From Candidatus Omnitrophota bacterium (lineage in GTDB: Bacteria; Omnitrophota; Gorgyraeia; Zapsychrales; Zapsychraceae), in assembly GCA_023247445.1 (NCBI GenBank), contig JAHFGL010000006.1, forward strand, positions 1-58,607: a stretch of DNA of 58,607 nucleotides, written 5' to 3'. Shown piece by piece: positions 15,785-23,492 of this stretch. The notes beneath the pieces were generated by a model. That model did no database searches. It was not told the DNA's origin and saw only the letters and a list, made by a program, of their open reading frames with translations. Each line of letters starts with the position of its first letter. Position 1 is the first letter of the stretch. The translations under genes and the position numbers were made by a program.

Positions 15785-15853
15785 TCAACTCAGAAATCTT
15801 CACGACACGATCTTCGTTGATGTTCCCAGCAAATACAAAACAGGATTTTAAAA

Positions 15854-17137
15854 ATGGTTAGAGTTCGATTTGCTCCAAGTCCAACCGGTTACCTTCATAT
15901 TGGTGGGGCGCGCACTGCTCTTTTTAATTGGATGTACGCTAAGTCGCAGGGTGGTAAATTTATTTTGCGGATTGAAGATACGGATCAGCTGCGTTCTAAA
16001 GCAGAATTTCTTGACGAGATTTTAGATAGCATGAAATGGTTGGGGCTTGATTGGGATGAGTATTATAAACAGAGCGATCGATTTGAGATTTACCGTAAGT
16101 ATGCCAACCAATTATTAGAAGAAGGTAAGGCGTACAAAGATGGCGAAGCCATTATTCTTAAAGTTCTTGAGAAGCAAATTAAGCTTTACGATTTAATCCG
16201 TGATGAGATTCAAGTTGATTCCAAAGAAATTAAAGATCAGGTTTTGATGAAATCCGACGGATCGCCTACGTACAGCTTTGCTTGCGTCATTGATGATGCG
16301 CTGATGGAAATTTCGTGTGTTATTCGTGGCGAAGATCATATTTCCAATACGCCTAAACAAATTTTAATTTATGAAGCGCTTGGCTTTAAAATTCCTAAGT
16401 TTGCGCATCTTCCTTTGATTTTAGATGATGAACGGGCACGACTTTCTAAGCGCGCGGGGGCTGTTGCTGTCACTGATTATCGCCGACAAGGATTCTTGCC
16501 GGAGGCCATTGTAAACTATTTGATGCTCTTGGGTTGGTCGCCGGGCAACAATGATGAGATGGTTAATTTAGATGCGGCTATTAAGAAATTTTCGATTAAA
16601 AAAATTAATAAGGCCGGCGCAGCATTTTCGATGGATAAATTAAAATGGCTTAATGGTCAGTATCTAAAGAAAATTGATAGCCAGCGATTAGTTGAGCTGT
16701 TGATGCCAAATTTAAAAGAAAAAGGTTATATTAATGGGAAATTTGATGGTCAACAATTAAAAAATATTGTAGACTTGTTTAAAGGTCGAATGACGACGCT
16801 TGAAGATTTTTTTGATTGGACCGAATTTCTTTTTAAAGATGATTTTGCTTTGGATGAAGCCGTTCGAGCGAAATATTTGGCTCAAGACAAAAGTAAAGAA
16901 TTTACGTTGTTAAGCCAAAGGCTTGGTGGATTAGACCGTTTTGATACGACCTCGGTTGAGAAGAAGTTTAGAGAACTCGTCGAAGAATTAGGAATTAAGG
17001 CCTCTGATTTGGTTCATCCGATTCGAGTCGCGCTAACCGGTAAGGAAGTTGGTCCTGGATTATTTGAAACAATGGCACTTTTAGGTAAAGAAAAAACGAT
17101 TCAAAGATTATCAGGAGCTTTTGTTCATAGGGTTTAA
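15854..17137 (+). CDS. gltX: Glutamyl-tRNA synthetase, with internal deletion
   Basis: Class I synthetase: HIGG at 16-19 (HIGH motif), LSKRAG at about 196-201 (KMSKS motif), GEDHISNTP, and an anticodon-binding C-terminal domain. 427 residues, about 45 fewer than usual. The missing part lies between EEGKAYK and DGEAIILKV, where most enzymes carry a CYC-type zinc-binding insertion. The frame is intact, so this is a shortened lineage form and not a broken gene. A tRNA-Gln lies downstream, so whether the enzyme also charges tRNA-Gln is an open question. Confidence 0.93.
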   Translation: MVRVRFAPSPTGYLHIGGARTALFNWMYAKSQGGKFILRIEDTDQLRSKAEFLDEILDSMKWLGLDWDEYYKQSDRFEIYRKYANQLLEEGKAYKDGEAIILKVLEKQIKLYDLIRDEIQVDSKEIKDQVLMKSDGSPTYSFACVIDDALMEISCVIRGEDHISNTPKQILIYEALGFKIPKFAHLPLILDDERARLSKRAGAVAVTDYRRQGFLPEAIVNYLMLLGWSPGNNDEMVNLDAAIKKFSIKKINKAGAAFSMDKLKWLNGQYLKKIDSQRLVELLMPNLKEKGYINGKFDGQQLKNIVDLFKGRMTTLEDFFDWTEFLFKDDFALDEAVRAKYLAQDKSKEFTLLSQRLGGLDRFDTTSVEKKFRELVEELGIKASDLVHPIRVALTGKEVGPGLFETMALLGKEKTIQRLSGAFVHRV

Positions 17138-17149
17138 GGAGGATTAAGC

Positions 17150-17311
17150 ATGAAGGCTAAATGGTTTATCTTTGTTATTCTTGGCTGTGTGCTATTCTTG
17201 CAGGGATGTGCAACGGTTGGTGGAGCAGCGAAGGGTGGCGCGGAAGGATTTAAGGAAGATTGGAAAAGTGCCGGTAAGGTAGATGCGTGGATGCAAGAGA
17301 ACATGTGGTAA
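17150..17311 (+). CDS. Very small lipoprotein
   Basis: 53 residues. ATG 17150 follows a perfect AAGGAGGA. The signal peptide MKAKWFIFVILGCVLFLQGC ends in a lipobox (LQGC), and the mature part is only about 34 residues (CATVGGAAKGGAEG, then KEDWKSAG). It resembles entericidin-like and other tiny lipoproteins in layout only. It begins 12 bases after gltX and is followed by a strong terminator. Confidence 0.8.
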   Translation: MKAKWFIFVILGCVLFLQGCATVGGAAKGGAEGFKEDWKSAGKVDAWMQENMW

Positions 17312-17330
17312 TTGTGGGTGAGAGAATTTA

Positions 17331-17373
17331 AAAACAAAAACACAAACAAATGCTGTTTGTGTTTTTGTTTTTT
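17331..17373 (+). terminator. Intrinsic terminator after gltX and lipoprotein gene
   Basis: Arms acaaaaacacaaaca (17334-17348) and tgtttgtgtttttgt (17354-17368), followed by T residues. Confidence 0.85.
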
Positions 17374-17440
17374 AGGTGAAGGTTGAGCTTGGTTGCCCTG
17401 CATTTGTTTCTCTGAATAGAAATTTATTGAAACAAATACT

Positions 17441-17577
17441 GGACAAAACTTTCCAATGTAAAAGTTTCTAATTTGGGTGGTTTTGTCCCGCCCTTCCTTT
17501 TCTGGAAATATTTTTGGTAGTTGGGACTGGGCAAAGCTTCTCTAATATAAAAATTTTTAATTGTAGTAGCTTTGCCC
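17441..17577 (+). repeat. Triple hairpin element running into tRNA-Gln
   Basis: Hairpin 1 pairs ggacaaaact (17441-17450) with 17479-17488. Hairpin 2 pairs gtccc (17485-17489) with gggac (17523-17527). Hairpin 3 pairs gggcaaagct (17529-17538) perfectly with agctttgccc (17568-17577), whose last five bases are the start of tRNA-Gln. Hairpins 1 and 3 are homologous copies, and their arms differ by paired changes (ggaca/tgtcc versus gggca/tgccc). The sequence GGGACTGG and the A/T core are shared with the tRNA-Val element at 2665-2761. Confidence 0.7.
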
Positions 17578-17646
17578 TGTGGTGTAATGGTAGCACAAGT
17601 GATTCTGGATCACTTTGTCTAGGTTCGAATCCTGGCGGGGCAGCCA
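17573..17646 (+). tRNA. tRNA-Gln (CTG)
   Basis: Acceptor TGCCCTG (17573-17579) pairs with CGGGGCA (17636-17642) with one G-T pair. Anticodon stem AGTGA/TCACT holds TTCTGGA with anticodon CTG. T-arm AGGTTCGAATCCT. Discriminator G and encoded CCA at 17644-17646. Confidence 0.93.
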
Positions 17647-17843
17647 AGATGCGAAGGCCCATTTGATAAAATGGGCCGAAGCTTTGGCAGTCTTTGAATT
17701 ACAACAAATTTAGAGAAATTCAAAGGCAGCACTTGTTTTCCATGATTTTAGAAAAGCTCAATGGCAGCTTTTCGACGCAGCCCGACTTTGTCGGGGGCCT
17801 TGTGAGCAAAGCGAACACGTCGAAAGGCAAGCCCAATGGCAGC
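17640..17843 (+). repeat. GGCAGC-punctuated hairpin array after tRNA-Gln
   Basis: The tRNA-Gln 3' end reads GGCAGCC. Copies of GGCAG(C/T) recur at 17686, 17725, 17763 and 17838. At least three of the intervals fold as hairpins: ggcccattt/aaatgggcc, tttgaatt/aattcaaa, and cttttcgacg/cgtcgaaag. This fills the 217-base gap before the VanZ-like gene. No convincing protein frame. Confidence 0.55.
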
Positions 17844-17863
17844 ATTAAGACAAAGATTTTATT

Positions 17864-18253
17864 ATGTTTAAACTTAATCGTACAATTTGGATTCTTTTTA
17901 CCGCTCTCGAGATGAGCGCCATCGTGTATCTTTCAGTCCGTCCAGAAAGTCAGGGCAGTGGGGCATCGATTTCCTCGCAGGTATTTCATAAATTTGGGCA
18001 TCTTGTGGCGTACAGCATACTTACATATTTACTCTTACGGTCTTTTTTGTATTTTGAGAAAATCGATTTTAATGAAAGAAATAAATTATTGATGATGGCC
18101 TTTGCCATTGCCGTTTGCTTTGGAGCCTTTAATGAATTCTTACAGATGTTTGTTCCGTCACGTTTTGCAAGGTGGTATGACATTTTGGTTAATGCCATTG
18201 GATCTGGGGCATTTATTTCATTTGTAAGAAAAAAGGATTTTTTGCAAAAATGA
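17864..18253 (+). CDS. VanZ-like membrane protein
   Basis: 129 residues with about four membrane segments. The pattern KFGHLVAYSILTYLLLRS, then NEFLQMFVPSRFARWYDILVNAIGSGAF, is the conserved core of VanZ-family proteins (teicoplanin-resistance VanZ and relatives, function not settled in most). No clear ribosome-binding site. It overlaps the next gene by 4 bases (ATGA). Confidence 0.85.
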   Translation: MFKLNRTIWILFTALEMSAIVYLSVRPESQGSGASISSQVFHKFGHLVAYSILTYLLLRSFLYFEKIDFNERNKLLMMAFAIAVCFGAFNEFLQMFVPSRFARWYDILVNAIGSGAFISFVRKKDFLQK

Positions 18254-18627
18254 CCCCACATTTTTTTACTCCCAGTGAAGCTAATCGCAGACTTCCTTAC
18301 ATTAAAAAAGTCGTTGCGGATATTCTCGCCAAAGGCAAAGAAGGAAAGGCCCTGCGACTGATGCCTTACCCGACGCCAACAATGAAACAGAAGATAGAAG
18401 AGCTGGATGCCCAGATAAAAGTTCTATTATTGGAGCTCGAGGCCATTGGATGTTCTTTCAAGGATTGGAATTTTGAAATTGGTCTGGTTGATTTTCCAAC
18501 CGTCATTAATGGCAGAGAAATGCTTTTGTGTTGGCGCTGCGATGAAAAAGAAGTTGCCTGGTTTCATGGACATGATGATGGTTATTCCAACCGCCAACGA
18601 ATTACTTCAGAGATGATTTTTTCCTAA
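18250..18627 (+). CDS. DUF2203-family protein
   Basis: 125 residues. It starts HFFTPSEANRRLPYI and has the family block GLVDFPTVINGREMLLCWR, then EVAWFHGHDDGYSNRQ. The function of the family is unknown. The start overlaps the VanZ-like stop, implying translational coupling. Confidence 0.85.
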   Translation: MTPHFFTPSEANRRLPYIKKVVADILAKGKEGKALRLMPYPTPTMKQKIEELDAQIKVLLLELEAIGCSFKDWNFEIGLVDFPTVINGREMLLCWRCDEKEVAWFHGHDDGYSNRQRITSEMIFS

Positions 18628-18837
18628 ATCTTTTATTGTTGAAACATGATCGACTTTTAGTTAGATTCTTCGTCAGTTTGGTCAATATTATATAGCTTGA
18701 CTCGTCTGGGGGTGGCGGTTAATATTGCAGCTGGCTCTGGTGTCATTAGAGACCTTGTTTTAAAAGAATAACGTGCCTTTAGGCACATACAAAGAGAACT
18801 TTAGTGGCCGATAATGCCATTAAGGAAAAGGAGTAAC
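18628..18837 (+). other. Intergenic region before RG-rich protein gene
   Basis: 210 bases without a gene. It holds a hairpin gtgcctttaggcac (about 18772-18786) and a second weak one, tggccgataatgcca, near the 3' end. No known RNA family was recognised. Confidence 0.4.
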
Positions 18838-19251
18838 ATGAGCGAACAATTCAATCAGAATGCTTCCTCACAAGGTGAATCGGATGTGGTTGCATTGATT
18901 AAAAAAATACAAGAGCAACTAGTTGTTTTAGAAAAGAAAATTGACAGCTTGATCAACAAGCCTTCCGAACGACCGGCTTTTCGGGAAAACAGAGAAAAAC
19001 GTTTTTCAAAACCTTTCCGGACTTTTAGTCCAGCTAACCGTCATGGTGGTGCTGCAGAACGTGGGCGTGGTCCTAGAGAAGGAGGTTTTCCTCGTCATGC
19101 TAGAGGAGATCGTGATGGCAATTCTAGATCAGGGGGATTTTCTGCCGGACAGACTTTTGGTAAACATCCAAGCACTGAGAATCGAGGGTTTGGTGCAAAG
19201 AAAAAACCATTTTATAATAAAAACAAAGATCGAGGACAAGCGGCTCGATAA
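18838..19251 (+). CDS. Arg/Gly-rich, low-complexity basic protein
   Basis: 137 residues. The N-terminal 50 residues form a helix (VVALIKKIQEQLVVLEKKI), and the rest is disordered, rich in R, G, F, K and N (RFSKPFRTF, then GGAAERGRGPREGGFPRHARG). The layout suggests an RNA-binding or condensate-type protein. ATG 18838 follows AAAGGAG. It is followed by a terminator-like hairpin and then by a zinc-ribbon gene whose products are often found with such RG-rich proteins. No firm function. Confidence 0.7.
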   Translation: MSEQFNQNASSQGESDVVALIKKIQEQLVVLEKKIDSLINKPSERPAFRENREKRFSKPFRTFSPANRHGGAAERGRGPREGGFPRHARGDRDGNSRSGGFSAGQTFGKHPSTENRGFGAKKKPFYNKNKDRGQAAR

Positions 19252-19268
19252 AGTTGGCAATAATTTTT

Positions 19269-19305
19269 AAGAGCGTTATGGCATGGTGCTAAACGTTCTT
19301 TTATT
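19269..19305 (+). terminator. Terminator after RG-rich protein gene
   Basis: Arms aagagcgtt (19269-19277) and aacgttctt (19292-19300), followed by TTTATT. Confidence 0.6.
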
Positions 19306-19346
19306 AACCAGATACTCGAAGAGGGGTATCAAACAGAGGAGTTAAC

Positions 19347-19514
19347 ATGGGTTTTCAAGGTGGCGGTGGGTATGACAGACAACCAAAGGAAATGCACAAA
19401 GCGACTTGTTCAGATTGCAAAAAGGAGTGCGAAGTTCCTTTTAAGCCTAGAGGAGATCGTCCAATTTACTGCAGAGATTGCTATTCAAAACGTAAGGATA
19501 GCGGCGGTCGCTAA
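19347..19514 (+). CDS. CxxC-x17-CxxC zinc-ribbon small protein
   Basis: 55 residues. Cysteines at 21, 24, 42 and 45 (CSDC, then CRDC) match the small CxxC-x17-CxxC family, probably a one-zinc ribbon. A glycine-rich start (MGFQGGGGYDRQ) and basic residues suggest nucleic-acid contact. Preceded by GAGGAG; followed by a strong terminator. Confidence 0.85.
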   Translation: MGFQGGGGYDRQPKEMHKATCSDCKKECEVPFKPRGDRPIYCRDCYSKRKDSGGR

Positions 19515-19548
19515 AAAGTAGCTTAAGTTAATAAGAAAAGTTAATTTT

Positions 19549-19580
19549 GCCCACCTCGTGTTGAGGTGGGCATTTTCTTT
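19549..19580 (+). terminator. Intrinsic terminator
   Basis: gcccacctc (19549-19557), loop gtgtt, gaggtgggc (19563-19571), then ATTTTCTTT. Confidence 0.9.
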
Positions 19581-19691
19581 GTAAATAATTTATTGACAAA
19601 TTTCTGGCCTAAAGACATGATGCACATGTGTGAATCATTGACGAAGTCGGATGTGCCCTGAGAAATTGATTGTTGTTAAGGGAGGATAGAG

Positions 19692-20126
19692 ATGGCTAAA
19701 CAAAAAGTTTTATTTGTGTGTATTCATAATTCAGCCAGAAGTCAAATGGCTGAGGCTTGGCTTAATCATTTTTGTGGGGATTTCTTTGAGGCGCAAAGTG
19801 CGGGGCTCGAGCCAGGGACTCTTAATCCTCTCGTTGTTGAGGTTATGGGTGAGGTGGGCATAGATATTTTTTCTAAGAAAACCCAAAGCGTTTTTGATCT
19901 TTTTAAAAAAGGTGGAATTTTTAATTATGTTGTTACCGTTTGTGATGAAGCCAGTGCGGAAAGATGCCCAATTTTTCCAAATGCAAGTAAAAGGTTGCAT
20001 TGGAGCTTTCCTGATCCTTCGAAAGCCACAGGAACCAAGGAAGAAAAATTAGAAAAAGTACGAGTCATTAGAGATCAGATTAAAGATCAGGTTGAGAGCT
20101 GGTGTGCTCAGATGTGTGTAAAATAA
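19692..20126 (+). CDS. arsC: Arsenate reductase, LMW-phosphatase type
   Basis: Reduces arsenate to arsenite using thiols. 144 residues. The P-loop [13 protein letters not shown] (CX5R) is at about 10-22, and further redox cysteines are in [13 protein letters not shown] (about 78-90). HWSFPDPS is the conserved Asp loop. No arsR or efflux gene is adjacent. A possible promoter is TTGACA 19593-19598 with CATGAT 17 bases later. GGGAGGA precedes the start. Confidence 0.9.
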   Translation: MAKQKVLFVCIHNSARSQMAEAWLNHFCGDFFEAQSAGLEPGTLNPLVVEVMGEVGIDIFSKKTQSVFDLFKKGGIFNYVVTVCDEASAERCPIFPNASKRLHWSFPDPSKATGTKEEKLEKVRVIRDQIKDQVESWCAQMCVK

Positions 20127-20330
20127 GATGAGTTTGGCATATTATTAAGAATAACCGCAGAAGCTTTATGTCCCACCTTGTTTCTCCTTTTTCATAGAGA
20201 ATTAAACTGAGCTAGTTTATAACGTATAATATTTTTAATTATTTATGTGTATGGTGAGCTGCTATTTTTACATTTTTAAGTTGATAGACGTGAGTATTCC
20301 ATTTTTTGTTTAAGTTAATTGTCTTAACAT
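20127..20330 (+). other. A/T-rich intergenic region
   Basis: About 200 bases without a convincing gene or strong hairpin, between arsC and the Fur-like promoter. Confidence 0.5.
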
Positions 20331-20367
20331 AGATAATTATTGACAAATAAGGGGTATTTGGTATTTT
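20331..20367 (+). promoter_or_regulatory. Promoter with Fur-box-like operator
   Basis: AGATAATTATTGACA (20331-20345) matches the 7-1-7 Fur pattern TGATAAT-N-ATTATCA at 11 of 14 arm positions by eye. It overlaps the -35 TTGACA (20340-20345). The -10 TATTTT is at 20362-20367 after 16 bases. The genes downstream end in feoA-feoB, which fits iron control. Confidence 0.5.
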
Positions 20368-20422
20368 AGTTTAATCAAATACGTCACCATAAGACTTATA
20401 TCAGTTGTTGATTGTTGTAGAA

Positions 20423-20587
20423 ATGGATATGAACTTAGACAAAGAGCACAAAGAAATACCAGAACACCGAATTATGGAAGAAATCATCGCGGCTGTAAGG
20501 GCCGTTAAATATGGAGAAGTTGTTATTACTGTTTATAATTCGAAAGTTGTTCAGTTAGAGAAAAAAGAGAAGAAACGATTCAAATGA
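20423..20587 (+). CDS. DUF2292 (YezD-family) small protein
   Basis: 54 residues from ATG 20423 (ATG 20429 is also possible; neither has a clear ribosome-binding site). The core EEIIAAVRAVKYGEVVITVY followed by KVVQLEKKEK is the YezD/DUF2292 pattern. The function is unknown. It is the first gene after the Fur-like promoter. Confidence 0.8.
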   Translation: MDMNLDKEHKEIPEHRIMEEIIAAVRAVKYGEVVITVYNSKVVQLEKKEKKRFK

Positions 20588-20594
20588 ATTTAAA

Positions 20595-20732
20595 AATAGC
20601 TACCGCGCCTGTGGGGCAATTAAAAAAGGATGTCTGATGACCGACTGTACAAACAGAGGAAACGGAAGGAAAAGGCCGCCAGCTACGCTGGCGAGCCTCG
20701 CTATTAAAATAATGAAAGGCGGGAGAAAGAGT
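20595..20732 (+). promoter_or_regulatory. Structured leader before porin gene, type not recognised
   Basis: Contains ctgt-acaa-acag (20645-20656) and a long hairpin: ggc (20674-20676), cgccagc (20677-20683), loop tac, gctggcg (20687-20693), bulged a, gcc (20695-20697). No T-run follows. The sequence was compared from memory with common riboswitch classes and none fits. Confidence 0.35.
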
Positions 20733-22103
20733 ATGATCAGGGCAAGTTTATTGTTTGGAATTTGTGTTTTAACAGTGTTTGCGTCACTGCCTGTCAGGGC
20801 TGAAACTATCGAGGACATTAAAACCGCGATGGAAGAAATGAAGCGAGAGTATGAAGCGCGTATCAAAGGATTAGAAGCGAAAATAGAGACTATCAGTACT
20901 CAACAGCAGGAAGATAGTGCAAAAATTGAGGAAATCACAATCAAACACGATAAGCAGGTTTCTTCTATCGAACAAAAAATTGAAGCAAAAACATTAAATG
21001 TTGAATATGTCGGCCGGGGCAATGCTCCTGTCGGGAGGGGTGGACTTGTTATTGGGAATCCATTTGGTTTTGGTAATGTTTCGGTCGGTGGTTATGCGGA
21101 TATAGAGTATGGTGACTTTGAAAATATAGATGCCAGTTTTACCCAGCATCGTTGGGTTATTAATATCGGCGCATTTCCTCACGAGCGCCTGCGGTTTAAC
21201 TCTGAATTAGAAATTGAATATGGTGGGCCCAATGTGCCCAATGCTGATGGAGAAGTTAAAGTAGAACAGGCCTACATGGATTATTTGATTTCCGATACGA
21301 TTAATTTAAGAGCCGGGGCGCTTTTAGTTCCCTTCGGTCGTTACAATCTTTATCATGATTCAGATTTACAAAATTTAACTGAACGACCGATTGTGGCTAG
21401 AGATATTATCCCCACAACATGGACAGAAGCTGGGGCGGGTGTCTTTGGTAGATTTAATCCTGTTTTGGGAAGTTATGAGGATTTGAATTTAAATTATGAA
21501 TTATATGTGGTCAATGGTCTCGATGCCGCTTTTTCGGATACAGGATTAAGTGGGGCACGCTCGAGCTTAAAAACAGATAATAATGATGATAAAGCTGTCG
21601 TTGGCCGTTTGGCTGTGAGTCCTTGGCTTAATCAGGAAGTTGGTGTTAGTGGTTATTGGGGCGAGTATGACACTGCTGGTAATGATATTGCGGGCTTAGG
21701 TTTTGATTCATTATTAACATTTGGGCCATTAGAATGGATCAATGAATATGCTTATTTTGATGTTGCCCAGACAACGACCGATGTGGCAAATTTCTTCCAA
21801 GGTGCGTACAGCCAATTAAATTATGATTTTTGGCCGAAATTTCTTGATAATTCATTTCTCGGGCAAGGTTTTGAGAATCCTAAACTGACGCTGGTCGGTC
21901 GGTATGATTGGGGTTTAATTAGCGATGACAGTGATGCGTCATTGGGGGATAACGAAGAAAATCGTTGGACATTAGGTTTTAATTATCGCCCGGTTGATAA
22001 TTTTGTATTCAAATTTGAATATCAGTGGAATCAAACCACTGGTGAGGTGTTAGAGCGAGGAGATAATAATGGCTTTCTTTCGTCGATGGCCATTGGTTTT
22101 TAG
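20733..22103 (+). CDS. Outer-membrane porin, coiled-coil plus beta-barrel
   Basis: 456 residues from ATG 20733, which follows GGCGGGAG. Signal peptide to about residue 23 (LPVRA, then ETIED), a coiled coil (about 30-85) like the periplasmic anchor of Omp-alpha or OprP-type porins, then about 350 residues of alternating strands. The barrel includes GGYADIEYGD, RFNSELEIEYGG and RAGALLVPFGRYNL, and the last residue is Phe (SMAIGF), as in outer-membrane barrels. It lies in an iron-uptake gene run, so it may admit iron or a ligand. The substrate is not shown by the sequence. Confidence 0.85.
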   Translation: MIRASLLFGICVLTVFASLPVRAETIEDIKTAMEEMKREYEARIKGLEAKIETISTQQQEDSAKIEEITIKHDKQVSSIEQKIEAKTLNVEYVGRGNAPVGRGGLVIGNPFGFGNVSVGGYADIEYGDFENIDASFTQHRWVINIGAFPHERLRFNSELEIEYGGPNVPNADGEVKVEQAYMDYLISDTINLRAGALLVPFGRYNLYHDSDLQNLTERPIVARDIIPTTWTEAGAGVFGRFNPVLGSYEDLNLNYELYVVNGLDAAFSDTGLSGARSSLKTDNNDDKAVVGRLAVSPWLNQEVGVSGYWGEYDTAGNDIAGLGFDSLLTFGPLEWINEYAYFDVAQTTTDVANFFQGAYSQLNYDFWPKFLDNSFLGQGFENPKLTLVGRYDWGLISDDSDASLGDNEENRWTLGFNYRPVDNFVFKFEYQWNQTTGEVLERGDNNGFLSSMAIGF

Positions 22104-22126
22104 AAAAATTGCTGTGTAAGGATTCA

Positions 22127-22618
22127 ATGAGTATTTTAAAAAAATTCAAGGCGTTTCCCTTTCATCTTGTTTCTGTCCCTGGTATCGTAATGATAGTTGC
22201 GACACCAGGATTTGCTACGGTTTATTTAACCATTGAACAAGCTCAGCAAGTGATTTTTCCAGGACAAAATCTTACGCCCATTGAGGGAACCTTAAAACAA
22301 AAAATTTGGCGGACAGAAGATGGTGGATTCTTTATTCTGGATAAAGTTATTGGGAAACATGAGCTGATCACTTATGCGTTAGGAATTAATCCAGACGGCA
22401 GTATACGTCAAATTGAAATCATGGATTATCGCGAAGCCTACGGTTATGAAATCCGGCAGAAAAGATGGCGACGGCAATTTGTTGGGAAAACAGCCACAGC
22501 TTCTCTTAACCTTAATGAGGATATAGTGAATATTAGTGGAGCCACCTTATCTTGTCGTCATGTCACGGAGGGTGTTAAAGGGATAATGAATTTGTATGAA
22601 CGCATGCTTAAGAAATGA
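22127..22618 (+). CDS. Exported FMN-binding-domain protein
   Basis: 163 residues from ATG 22127 (AAGGA upstream). Signal sequence to about residue 30 (ATPGFA). The C-terminal NISGATLSCRHVTEGV contains the S-G-A-T motif whose Thr receives FMN in NqrC/RnfG-type domains. The next gene encodes the flavin transferase ApbE, and the reading frames overlap by 23 bases, so covalent flavinylation is very likely. Probably an extracytosolic electron carrier. Confidence 0.85.
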   Translation: MSILKKFKAFPFHLVSVPGIVMIVATPGFATVYLTIEQAQQVIFPGQNLTPIEGTLKQKIWRTEDGGFFILDKVIGKHELITYALGINPDGSIRQIEIMDYREAYGYEIRQKRWRRQFVGKTATASLNLNEDIVNISGATLSCRHVTEGVKGIMNLYERMLKK

Positions 22619-23492
22619 AATTCGGCGTTGTCGTCCACTTTTAGGGACATTTGTGGAAGTGGCGGTCAAACATGATGAGAGTGATCAAGCCCACACGGCC
22701 ATAAATGCTGCTTTTGTTGCCGTTGAGCGCGTGCATAATTTAATGAGTTTTCATGATCCGCAAAGTGAGATTTCACGGCTTAACTCTTTGGCGACACATC
22801 GGAAAATCTCTGTTAGTTTTGAAACCTACCATGTGCTTAAATGTGCTAAAGAACTGTATGAGCGCACCCAAGGAATATTTGATATTACCGTTGCCTCTGA
22901 ATTAGTAGATAATGATTTATTACCAAAACACACGTTTTTTAAAAAGGAAAAAGATTATTACGGGAGAACAAATGATATCGAATTGTTACCGGAAAATTTT
23001 GTGCGGTTTTTGCGTCCTTTAAAAATTGACCTTGGGGGGATTGCTAAGGGATTTGCCGTTGATCAGGCGATTGATGCTTTACAAGTTAACGGAATCGCTG
23101 ATGGATTTGTTAACGCTGGCGGCGATATTCGCTCTTTTGGAGAAGAAGAATATCCTATTTGCGTTCGTCATCCGAAAACACCAGAAAAGTTGTTGCCCTT
23201 AGTATCATTAAAAAATTCAGCTTTTGCTACATCGGCTAATTCTTATCAACATCGATTAGGCCGGATAGGTTGCGTTCATATTGATGGCCGCACGCGCAAG
23301 TTTTTGCCTCGGCCATTTAGTGTGTCTGTACGTGCACAGTCTTGTCTTATGGCTGATGCGTTAACTAAAGTAGTTTTTGCCCTCGGTGAAGAATCAGCAT
23401 CCTTATTAACTGAATTTGATGCTTGCGCATTTATTGTCTGGCCCGACAACAAAATAATGTATTTTGAAGGAAGCGGTTGGAATGAAAAATAA
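22596..23492 (+). CDS. apbE: FAD:protein FMN transferase
   Basis: 298 residues. Motifs: RPLLGTFVEVAV near the start, MSFHDPQSEISRLN, the central KIDLGGIAKGFAVDQA, then NAGGDIRSFG and the C-terminal SCLMADALTKVVFALG. No signal peptide is evident in the frame chosen. ApbE normally acts in the periplasm, so the export route is unclear. It attaches FMN from FAD to Thr of partner proteins. Overlaps both neighbours, so all three are one unit. Confidence 0.93.
   Translation: MNACLRNEIRRCRPLLGTFVEVAVKHDESDQAHTAINAAFVAVERVHNLMSFHDPQSEISRLNSLATHRKISVSFETYHVLKCAKELYERTQGIFDITVASELVDNDLLPKHTFFKKEKDYYGRTNDIELLPENFVRFLRPLKIDLGGIAKGFAVDQAIDALQVNGIADGFVNAGGDIRSFGEEEYPICVRHPKTPEKLLPLVSLKNSAFATSANSYQHRLGRIGCVHIDGRTRKFLPRPFSVSVRAQSCLMADALTKVVFALGEESASLLTEFDACAFIVWPDNKIMYFEGSGWNEK

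Noticed and set aside
17640-17843. Integron attC-like or CRISPR-like array
   Set aside because: Unit lengths and hairpins differ, there is no integrase or cas gene, and the repeated part is only about six bases derived from the tRNA end.
20634-20673. CTGATGA followed by a stem and GAAA, as in a hammerhead ribozyme core
   Set aside because: No stem I can be formed and the cleavage-site sequence after the possible stem III is missing.
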